A stretch of 11,341 bases of DNA from Actinomycetota bacterium (GTDB lineage: Bacteria > Actinomycetota > Acidimicrobiia > Acidimicrobiales > Ilumatobacteraceae): positions 1 through 11,341 of the forward strand of contig WLEG01000036.1 in the NCBI GenBank assembly GCA_009704425.1, written 5' to 3'. Under the pieces are notes generated by a model that was given only the letters and a program-made list of their open reading frames with translations, searched no databases and was not told where the DNA came from. Below, in pieces: positions 6,000 to 11,341 of this stretch (within the stretch, counting starts at the first letter, position 1; each line of letters begins with the position of its first letter). A program made the position numbers and the translations under genes.

Positions 6000-7337
6000 C
6001 TAGATCTCGCTCGACCAGTCGCGGGTCTCGAGGATCTCCTTCACCCGCACCAGGAAGCCCGCGGCGTAGGCGCCGTCGAAGGCCCGGTGGTCCCAGCTCA
6101 TGGCCAGATGCCCCACCGGGTGGATGGCGATGCTCTCGCCTCCTCCCGGAACCGACACCACGACGGGCTTGCGGACGATGGCGTCGGTGGACAGGATCGC
6201 CACCTGCGGCTGGTTGATGATGGCCATCGTCAGCACGCTGCCCGCCGAACCGTTGTTCGAGATGGTGAAGGTGCCACCTTGAATCTCGTCGGGGCTCAGT
6301 TTGCGACTCTTGGCCCGCGTGGCCAGATCACTGATCTCGCGAGCGATGGCGCGCAGACGCTTGCCCTCGGCGCTGCGGATGACGGGCACCAGCAGACCTT
6401 GGCCGTCGAGGTCGACCGCGATACCCAGGTCGACGTAGCGATGTACCACGAGATCGGTGCCCGAGATGCTGGCGTTCATGTGCGGGAAGTCCACCAACGC
6501 GTCGACCACCGCGCGCGAGATGAACGGCAGGTAGGTGAGGCTGAAACCCTCGGCCGACTTGAACTCGTCCTTGGTGCGCGCGCGGGTCTGGTCGACGTTG
6601 AAGTAGTCGACCTCGACCACGCTGAACGCGTGGGGGCTGACACCCTTCGACATGACCATGTGCGATCCGGTGAGCTGACGAATCTTGGACAACGCCACCA
6701 CGTCGTCACGCTCGCCGACGCGCACCACCGGAGCGGCCGTGACCGGAGCGGAGGTGGGCGCTGCAGCGGCGATCGGAGCGGCCACAGCGGGAGCGGGAGC
6801 GGGGGACGCGGGCGACGCGGCGGCCAGTTTGTCGATGTGGTCCAGCACGTCCTCGCGCGTGATGCGACCGCCGGGCCCGGTGCCCGTGATGCTGTCGACG
6901 TTCACGTTGTGCTCGGCCACCAGTCGTCGCACGACCGGCGAGAGCAGGCGATTGTCGGAACCTTCCGCGACAGTCGCAGCGGGAGCGGGAGCGGGAGCCG
7001 GTGCAGGCGCCGGAGCAGGTGCCGGAGCAGGCGCCGCTGCCGGAGCCGGAGCGGGTGCAGGAGCCGGTGCGGAAGGAGCGGGCGCGGGTGCCGGAGCCGA
7101 TCCCGCGGCACCCACCACGGCGATCACCGCACCCACCGGCACGGTGTCACCTTCGGGCACGCGGATCTCGGTGAGTACACCGGCGATCGGCGAGGGCACC
7201 TCGGTGTCCACCTTGTCGGTGGACACCTCGAACAACGGCTCGTCGGCGACCACCGTGTCGCCCACCTTCTTGAACCACCGCGTGATGGTTCCTTCGGTGA
7301 CCGTTTCGCCGAGTTGCGGGAGCGTTACCTCTGCCAT
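6000..7337 (-). CDS. sucB: Dihydrolipoamide acyltransferase E2 of a 2-oxoacid dehydrogenase complex
   Basis: This is the E2 core subunit, which carries acyl groups on a swinging lipoyl arm and transfers them to CoA. A single N-terminal lipoyl domain (1 to about 78) has the lipoylation site K42 in STDKVDTE. A proline-alanine linker covers about 81-121, and the peripheral-subunit-binding domain covers about 130-167 (LLSPVVRRLVAEHNV, GTGPGGRITREDV). A second Ala/Pro linker spans about 172-204, and the catalytic domain spans about 210-445 with H417 and D421 in DHRAFDG. Sequence features such as LTYLPFISRAVVDAL resemble actinobacterial SucB/DlaT proteins. Whether it serves pyruvate, 2-oxoglutarate or branched-chain substrates cannot be told, since no E1 gene is in the window. 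An AAGGA lies 10 nt ahead of the ATG. It lies between lpd and lipBA, so the lipoylation substrate and its modifying enzymes share one transcript. Confidence 0.93.
   Translation of the reverse strand: MAEVTLPQLGETVTEGTITRWFKKVGDTVVADEPLFEVSTDKVDTEVPSPIAGVLTEIRVPEGDTVPVGAVIAVVGAAGSAPAPAPAPSAPAPAPAPAPAAAPAPAPAPAPAPAPAPAPAATVAEGSDNRLLSPVVRRLVAEHNVNVDSITGTGPGGRITREDVLDHIDKLAAASPASPAPAPAVAAPIAAAAPTSAPVTAAPVVRVGERDDVVALSKIRQLTGSHMVMSKGVSPHAFSVVEVDYFNVDQTRARTKDEFKSAEGFSLTYLPFISRAVVDALVDFPHMNASISGTDLVVHRYVDLGIAVDLDGQGLLVPVIRSAEGKRLRAIAREISDLATRAKSRKLSPDEIQGGTFTISNNGSAGSVLTMAIINQPQVAILSTDAIVRKPVVVSVPGGGESIAIHPVGHLAMSWDHRAFDGAYAAGFLVRVKEILETRDWSSEI
6975..7097 (-). repeat. Pro-Ala linker low-complexity repeat in sucB
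   Basis: About 41 codons of nearly pure Ala-Pro dipeptides (residues 81-121) make a degenerate 6-bp DNA repeat. It is the flexible linker that lets the lipoyl domain swing in E2 proteins. A second, shorter Ala/Pro-rich linker lies at about 6726-6824. Such tracts can vary in length by slippage. Confidence 0.8.
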
Positions 7338-7347
7338 GACCGTGTCG

Positions 7348-7352
7348 TCCTT
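7348..7352 (-). promoter_or_regulatory. Ribosome binding site for sucB
   Basis: The minus strand reads AAGGA, 10 nt before the sucB ATG at 7337. It is one of the clearest Shine-Dalgarno sequences in the window and supports that start. Confidence 0.6.
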
Positions 7353-7378
7353 CGTTCGTGTTCGTCGTTCGTGTTCGT
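7353..7378. repeat. Perfect 13-bp tandem repeat in the lpd-sucB gap
   Basis: The 13-mer CGTTCGTGTTCGT occurs twice head to tail (7353-7365 and 7366-7378). On the transcribed minus strand it reads as four ACGAAC-type units directly ahead of the sucB ribosome-binding site. It lies in the 52-bp gap between the lpd stop and the sucB start. The sequence is A/C-rich in the mRNA and should be unstructured; a role is not evident. Confidence 0.75.
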
Positions 7379-7389
7379 GCGCGTGGTTC

Positions 7390-8808
7390 CTACGAGTTCA
7401 GGCTACGGCCCGTCATCGACAGGACGGTCTCCCCGAACAGTTCGCTCAAACTCGGGTGCGGTTGCAGGAACTCGGCCACTTCTTCCACCGTGGCCTCCCA
7501 GTTCACCGCCAGGTAGCCACCCGACAATTGCTCGGTCACCCACGGCCCCACCATGTGGACCCCCAAGATCTGCCCGGCCGTGCCATCGGCGTTCTTCTTG
7601 GCGACGATCTTCACCAGTCCATCGATCTCACCCAGGATCTGGGCGCGGCTGTTGGCACGGAACTGATGCTTGCCCACCACCACGTCGAGACCGGCGGCCT
7701 TGGCGGCATCCTCGCCCGGACCGGCCCATGCCACCTCGGGATGGCAGTAGATGGCCCACGGAACACGGTCGTACGCGATGGGCAAGGGATCCTCCCCCAA
7801 CGAGTGCTTCACGGCCAGGATCGCCTCGGCGTAGGCCACGTGGGCCAACTGCGGGGTGTTGATCAGGTCGCCGATGGCGTAGACGCCGGGTTCGCCGGTA
7901 CGACACCACGGGTCGACCTCGACGAAACCACGATCGGTCACCACCACGCCGGTGCCCGCGAGGCCCAGGAGGTCGGCGTACGGACGTCGGCCCACCGACA
8001 CCACCACCGCGTCCACCTCGAGGGCCTCGCCCTCACCGAAGGTCACCACGGTGCCACCCGACGCCGTCGGAGCGTGGCTCTTCACCGCGACACCGGTGCG
8101 GATGTCGATGTTCTTCTTCTTGAACGACTTCACCACCACGTTGGCCACGTCGGTGTCGAGACCGGGGAGGATCTTGGGCAGGCCCTCGAGAATGGTGACG
8201 CTGGCACCGAGGTCGGCGAAGGTGGACGCGAATTCGCATCCGATGGCGCCTCCGCCGATGACCGCCACGCGCGCCGGCACGTGATCGAGATCGAGCACCT
8301 CGTCACTGGTCATGATGGGGCCGCCGCGATCGAAGCCCGGAATGGTGCGCGGCACCGAGCCGGCCGCCAGGATCACGTGCGCACCTTGAACGGTCGCCTT
8401 CGACCCGTCGGCCATGGTCACGTCGACGGTGCGATTGGCGCCCAACGATCCGGTGCCGTTGAACACCGTCACCTTGCGGGCCTTGCACATGCCGCCGATG
8501 CCCTTCACGAGCCCCTCGACGATCTTGCGCTTGCGCGCCTGGGTGGTGGCGAAGTTCACCGACGGCGACGACGCCTCGATTCCGAACTCCGACGCGTGCG
8601 CCACGTGGCGGAACACCGCGGCCGTCTCGAGGAACGCCTTGGCGGGGATGCATCCCCGGTTCAGACAGGTGCCCCCGAGGGCATCGCGCTCGATCAGGGC
8701 CACGTTCACTCCGGCCGATGCCGCGTACAGAGCGGCTCCGTATCCACCGGGACCGCCACCGATCACCACCAGGTCAAATTGCTCGGCCGTACGGACCACC
8801 TCCGACAT
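7390..8808 (-). CDS. lpdA: Dihydrolipoyl dehydrogenase (E3), 472 aa
   Basis: This is the FAD-dependent E3 subunit, which reoxidises the dihydrolipoyl arm of E2 and passes electrons to NAD+. Numbered from ATG 8808: the FAD-binding GGGPGG is at 17-22, the redox-active disulfide C48 and C53 is in GGTCLNRGCIPAK, the NAD-binding motif is VAVIGGGAIGCEFAS in the middle of the protein, the second FAD motif is YAIGDLI, and the C-terminal catalytic pair is H451 and E456 in HPSLSE. Length is normal for the family. The frame extends upstream to a TTG at 8838, but that TTG overlaps a plausible -10 element and adds ten non-conserved residues, so ATG 8808 is preferred. It is the first gene of the minus-strand lipoyl operon. 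Related flavoprotein disulfide reductases are unlikely alternatives given the sucB and lipBA neighbours. Confidence 0.93.
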   Translation of the reverse strand: MSEVVRTAEQFDLVVIGGGPGGYGAALYAASAGVNVALIERDALGGTCLNRGCIPAKAFLETAAVFRHVAHASEFGIEASSPSVNFATTQARKRKIVEGLVKGIGGMCKARKVTVFNGTGSLGANRTVDVTMADGSKATVQGAHVILAAGSVPRTIPGFDRGGPIMTSDEVLDLDHVPARVAVIGGGAIGCEFASTFADLGASVTILEGLPKILPGLDTDVANVVVKSFKKKNIDIRTGVAVKSHAPTASGGTVVTFGEGEALEVDAVVVSVGRRPYADLLGLAGTGVVVTDRGFVEVDPWCRTGEPGVYAIGDLINTPQLAHVAYAEAILAVKHSLGEDPLPIAYDRVPWAIYCHPEVAWAGPGEDAAKAAGLDVVVGKHQFRANSRAQILGEIDGLVKIVAKKNADGTAGQILGVHMVGPWVTEQLSGGYLAVNWEATVEEVAEFLQPHPSLSELFGETVLSMTGRSLNS

Positions 8809-8837
8809 CTGTGCGCCCGTGGCGCTGTGCGGTGACA

Positions 8838-8865
8838 ACGGTAGCCGTCAGCCGGGTCGGGTCAC
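8838..8865 (-). promoter_or_regulatory. Candidate promoter for the lpd operon
   Basis: On the minus strand a TACCGT (8843-8838) matches the actinobacterial TANNNT -10 pattern, with GTGACC (8865-8860, four of six matches to TTGACA) 16 nt upstream. Transcription would start near 8831, giving a leader of about 23 nt before ATG 8808. This is a pattern match only. Confidence 0.3.
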
Positions 8866-8879
8866 GGGGCTCATGACCC
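8859..8879. promoter_or_regulatory. Inverted repeat overlapping the putative lpd -35 region
   Basis: Arms GGGTCA (8859-8864) and TGACCC (8874-8879) are perfectly complementary and separated by 9 bp. They overlap the candidate -35 of the lpd operon, so the repeat is placed like an operator for a dimeric regulator. No regulator family can be named. Confidence 0.3.
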
Positions 8880-8889
8880 ATTTCATGTA

Positions 8890-8909
8890 CCGGAACGGGC
8901 ACGTTCCGG
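8890..8909. terminator. Hairpin between the small membrane-protein gene and lpd
   Basis: CCGGAACG (8890-8897) and CGTTCCGG (8902-8909) form a perfect 8-bp stem with a 4-nt loop. It lies 21 bp past the stop of the 8931-9359 gene in the direction of transcription and before the candidate lpd promoter. It therefore probably terminates the former, although no T-tract follows. It could instead be a protein-binding palindrome. Confidence 0.4.
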
Positions 8910-8930
8910 ACCGGACGTTTCGGCGTCGGC

Positions 8931-9359
8931 TCAGGGAGCCCAGCGACGCAGTTCCCCGCCTCGCTGGTACGCCACGTATTGCTCGGCCTCGACCACCGGA
9001 AACCGCAGGGTGCAACGCACCGCGGAGCCATCGGCGGGCACCACGGTGGACCCGTCGCAGGCGCCCTCGGCCACCGCCGCCGACGGCTCGCTCAGCTCTC
9101 CGTCGCCCAACATGGACCAGCCGTCGAGCACCGTGGCCCCGGCGACCCCCGCCATCTCGATGTCGACCTCCACGCCCGAAGGATCGGCCCGAATCGCGTT
9201 CACCACGACCGACATGTCGCCCACCCGTGCCTCGTCGCCCAGACCCAACACCGGCACATCGGCGCGGTCGTTGGCCACCTGGAACAACTTGATACCCCCG
9301 GCCAACAGGATCAGCAGGCCACAGCCCACCGACAGCAGCAACAAGGTGCGGGTCTTCAC
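8931..9359 (-). CDS. Hypothetical membrane-anchored protein, 142 aa
   Basis: I do not recognise this protein with confidence. It has a short basic N-terminus (MKTRT) and one hydrophobic segment at about residues 6-23, then a soluble, probably extracytoplasmic domain of about 115 residues. That domain is rich in short beta-strand-like segments (VGDMSVVVNAIRAD, VEVDIEMAGV, VRCTLRFPVV). It has two cysteines, C101 and C116, that could form a disulfide. The pattern of a signal anchor followed by an Ig-like domain vaguely recalls DUF4352-type secreted proteins, but this is only an impression. C13 sits in the hydrophobic segment but is too near the N-terminus and lacks a proper lipobox, so a lipoprotein is unlikely. 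It starts at GTG, with a TANNNT element 7 nt upstream and no Shine-Dalgarno, so it may be leaderless. It is divergent from the potassium transporter gene, 58 bp away. Confidence 0.7.
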   Translation of the reverse strand: MKTRTLLLLSVGCGLLILLAGGIKLFQVANDRADVPVLGLGDEARVGDMSVVVNAIRADPSGVEVDIEMAGVAGATVLDGWSMLGDGELSEPSAAVAEGACDGSTVVPADGSAVRCTLRFPVVEAEQYVAYQRGGELRRWAP

Positions 9360-9366
9360 GTACTCG

Positions 9367-9372
9367 AGGCTA
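9367..9372 (-). promoter_or_regulatory. Candidate -10 element of the small membrane-protein gene
   Basis: The minus strand reads TAGCCT, a TANNNT match, 7 nt before the GTG start at 9359. Transcription from it would begin at or next to the start codon, consistent with the lack of a ribosome-binding site. Confidence 0.35.
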
Positions 9373-9375
9373 CGA

Positions 9376-9389
9376 CCCGACGGGTCGGG
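9376..9389. promoter_or_regulatory. 14-bp palindrome in the divergent intergenic region
   Basis: CCCGAC and GTCGGG flank a central GG, giving a perfect 6+2+6 palindrome. It sits in the 58-bp gap between two divergent genes and overlaps where the kup -35 would be. This suggests an operator that could control both genes, but no regulator is identifiable. Confidence 0.4.
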
Positions 9390-9405
9390 AGAACCGTCCT
9401 CTGAG

Positions 9406-9411
9406 TAGCAT
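9406..9411 (+). promoter_or_regulatory. Candidate -10 element of kup
   Basis: TAGCAT matches TANNNT and ends 6 nt before the GTG at 9418, so the transcript would start at the start codon (leaderless). No good -35 is seen; its expected position is occupied by the palindrome at 9376-9389. Confidence 0.35.
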
Positions 9412-9417
9412 CGGCGC

Positions 9418-11341
9418 GTGACTTTCGATCAAGAGTCGGCGCACGACTCGCACGGGTCCGGGGGCTCCACCGCCTCCGACCCCCACCAATCCGGCGACGA
9501 TCAACACGACGATCATCACGGGGGCCACAAGGCAGGAATGGGTGCCCTCGCACTCGGCGCCCTGGGGATCGTGTACGGCGACATCGGCACCTCGCCGTTG
9601 TACGCGTTCCGCGAGGCCTTCGAGCACCAACACCTCGACGCCTCGAACCCCGTGTACGCCTTCGGCGTGGCCTCGCTGGCCTTCTGGGCCCTCGTCATCA
9701 TCATCTCCATCAAGTACCTCACCTTCGTCATGAAGGCCGACAACCACGGCGAGGGCGGAATCCTCGCCCTCACGGCGATGGTCATGCCCAAGGGCACCCT
9801 CAAGGGTCGCGGTCGCGTCGTGGTCGGCCTCGGCGTCTTCGGCACCGCGCTGCTCTACGGCGACGGTCTCATCACGCCCGCCATCTCGGTGTTGAGCGCC
9901 GTCGAGGGCGTGAAGGAGGCCACCACCGCCCTGGACGACTTCATCATCCCCATCGCGGTGGTCATCCTCGCGGTGTTGTTCCTCGTGCAGAAGCGCGGAA
10001 CCGCCGGCATCGGACGCGTCTTCGGTCCGGTGATGATGGTGTGGTTCACCGTGCTCGGACTGCTCGGACTCGGCCAGCTTCTCGAGGACGCCAGCGTCCT
10101 GAAGGCCGTCAACCCGATCTACGCGATCGACTTCTTCGCCGAGTCGCCCATGAAGTCGTTCCTCACCCTCGGTTCCATCTTCCTGGTGGTCACCGGTGGC
10201 GAGGCGCTGTACGCCGACATGGGTCACTTCGGACGCCGACCCATCCTGTGGAGTTGGTACGGACTCGTGCTCCCCGGACTTCTGCTCAACTACTTCGGAC
10301 AGGCCTCGCTCATCCTGAACGATCCCGAAGCGGTCGAGCGCCCGCTCTTCAAGATGGCCCCCGAGTGGGGCGTGTTGCCGTTGGTCGTTCTGGCCACCAT
10401 GGCCACCGTCATCGCCTCGCAAGCCCTCATCTCCGGCGCGTTCTCGCTCACCGTGCAAGCCGTTCAATTGGACTACTTGCCGCGCGTGAAGATCAGCCAC
10501 ACCTCGTCGTCGCACCGGGGACAGGTGTACGTGCCGCTCGTGAACTGGCTGCTGATGATCGGGTGCATCGGCCTGGTGGTGACCTTCCAGTCGTCGAAGG
10601 CGCTCGCGTCGGCCTACGGAATCGCCGTCACCTCCACCATGCTCGTCACCACGCTGTTGTTCTACGAGGTGTGCCGTAACCGCTGGAGTTGGCCGGCGTG
10701 GAAAGCCATGTTGGTCTGCGTTCCGTTGTTCGTCGTCGACGCCGCGTTCCTCGGCGCCAACATCCCCAAGATCCCCCACGGCGGCTGGTTCCCGTTGCTG
10801 GTGGCCATCGTGCTGTTGGCCCAGATGACCACCTGGCGTCGTGGTCGCCAATTGGTGGCGGCGCGCATCCATCGCGGCGAGCGCCCCATCGTCGAGGTGC
10901 TGGACGAACACATCGACGTGGCTCGCGTGTCGGGCACCGCGGTGTTCATGTTCAAGGACCTCGGCAAGGCGCCGCCGGCCTTGGTGAACAACCTCAAGCA
11001 CAACAAGGTGTTGCACAAGTGCACCCTCATCGTGGCGGTGCAAACCGCCGAGGTGCCCCGCGTGGACCCGAGCGAACGCACCGAGGTCACCAAGGTCGAG
11101 CCCGGGGTGTTCCAGATCCTGTTGCGCTTCGGCTTCATGGAGGAACCCGACGTGGTGGCCGCCCTGTCCGGCATCGACGAGCGGGGATTCGACTTCGACC
11201 CCAAGCAGGCGACGTTCTTCCTCGGACACGAGTCCATCGTCGCGGGCAAGGCCCCGGGCATGAACCCGGTGGCCGAGCACCTCTTCGTTCTGCTGAATCG
11301 TGGCGCCGACAGCGCCGGACGGTTCTTCAACCTGCCCAAGG
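9418..11341 (+). CDS. kup: Kup-type potassium uptake transporter (3'-truncated by the window)
   Basis: This is an inner-membrane K+/H+ symporter of the KUP/HAK/KT family. The visible 641 residues include YGDIGTSPLY (53-62), the pore-associated GDGLITPAISVLSAVEG (148-164), TGGEALYADMGHFG and NYFGQAS motifs, about twelve hydrophobic segments, and a cytoplasmic C-terminal domain. The frame is open at the right edge just after GRFFNLPK. Family members usually end within about a dozen residues of this motif. An in-frame stop at 9406 makes GTG 9418 the earliest start. It gives a 40-residue N-terminal tail rich in His (seven), Asp, Ser and Gly before the first membrane segment. ATG 9538, with AAGG 5 nt upstream, is the alternative but would leave almost no residues before that segment. 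The gene is divergent from a small membrane protein and may share its control region. Confidence 0.93.
   Translation, partial: MTFDQESAHDSHGSGGSTASDPHQSGDDQHDDHHGGHKAGMGALALGALGIVYGDIGTSPLYAFREAFEHQHLDASNPVYAFGVASLAFWALVIIISIKYLTFVMKADNHGEGGILALTAMVMPKGTLKGRGRVVVGLGVFGTALLYGDGLITPAISVLSAVEGVKEATTALDDFIIPIAVVILAVLFLVQKRGTAGIGRVFGPVMMVWFTVLGLLGLGQLLEDASVLKAVNPIYAIDFFAESPMKSFLTLGSIFLVVTGGEALYADMGHFGRRPILWSWYGLVLPGLLLNYFGQASLILNDPEAVERPLFKMAPEWGVLPLVVLATMATVIASQALISGAFSLTVQAVQLDYLPRVKISHTSSSHRGQVYVPLVNWLLMIGCIGLVVTFQSSKALASAYGIAVTSTMLVTTLLFYEVCRNRWSWPAWKAMLVCVPLFVVDAAFLGANIPKIPHGGWFPLLVAIVLLAQMTTWRRGRQLVAARIHRGERPIVEVLDEHIDVARVSGTAVFMFKDLGKAPPALVNNLKHNKVLHKCTLIVAVQTAEVPRVDPSERTEVTKVEPGVFQILLRFGFMEEPDVVAALSGIDERGFDFDPKQATFFLGHESIVAGKAPGMNPVAEHLFVLLNRGADSAGRFFNLPK

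Noticed and set aside
6975..7097. Repetitive stretch considered as a CRISPR or minisatellite array
   Set aside because: It encodes the Ala-Pro linker of E2 in frame, has no spacers, and the repeat unit is only a degenerate hexamer.
4413..7862. A 1149-codon open frame on the plus strand, antisense to lipBA, sucB and part of lpd
   Set aside because: Its product is rich in His, Arg and Gly with low-complexity runs and no recognisable domain, while the opposite strand encodes three proteins with intact catalytic motifs. Long antisense frames are expected in GC-rich coding DNA.
8809..8838. TTG at 8838 as the start of lpd
   Set aside because: It adds ten residues without conservation, has no ribosome-binding site and coincides with a candidate -10 element; ATG 8808 fits family length better.
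9318..9326. Cys13 of the small membrane protein as a lipoprotein attachment site
   Set aside because: The preceding residues do not give a proper lipobox and only twelve residues precede it, too few for a lipoprotein signal peptide; a plain signal anchor fits better.
9370..11280. A 636-codon open frame on the minus strand, antisense to kup
   Set aside because: Composition is His/Asp/Glu/Gly-biased with no domain, and it spans the kup gene whose membrane segments and motifs are clear. It would also cross the divergent promoter region.

Overview
The window is GC-rich, gene-dense bacterial chromosome with GTG and TTG starts, very short intergenic gaps and no mobile elements, tRNA, rRNA or CRISPR. 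The gene content fits an actinobacterium: an E2 gene next to lipB and lipA as around mycobacterial dlaT, an XdhC protein with GAVDF in place of the usual GAGHVA, and a CoxE-type VWA protein. I lean towards an Acidimicrobiia-like lineage, but that is inference.

Layout. (1) 13-2280, plus strand: a CoxE-like VWA protein, then two closely packed XdhC/CoxI-family proteins. These look like the maturation end of a molybdenum hydroxylase (xanthine dehydrogenase or CO dehydrogenase type) locus whose catalytic genes would lie left of the window. (2) 2304-8808, minus strand, read right to left: dihydrolipoyl dehydrogenase (lpd), a dihydrolipoamide acyltransferase E2 (sucB/dlaT type), a single-ORF LipB-LipA fusion, a pirin whose TTG start overlaps the fusion's stop, and an M24 (Xaa-Pro) peptidase. 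A hairpin in the 23-bp gap separates the last gene from the converging xdhC gene. (3) 8931-9359, minus strand: a small membrane-anchored protein of unknown function. (4) 9418 to the right edge, plus strand: a Kup potassium transporter cut by the window end about a dozen residues before its expected C-terminus.

How the genes work together. The central block is a lipoylation cassette. SucB carries the lysine that is lipoylated, the LipB half transfers octanoate to that lysine, the LipA half inserts the two sulfurs, and Lpd reoxidises the dihydrolipoyl arm. Pirin is coupled to the same transcript, which is notable because a Serratia pirin has been reported to bind the pyruvate dehydrogenase E1 subunit. 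The strongest unusual observation is the LipB-LipA fusion, which has every catalytic motif of both enzymes and would let octanoyl transfer and sulfur insertion occur on one polypeptide. Secondary observations are several inverted repeats at transcription-unit boundaries, two apparently leaderless divergent starts between the small membrane protein and kup, and a 13-bp tandem repeat in the sucB leader.
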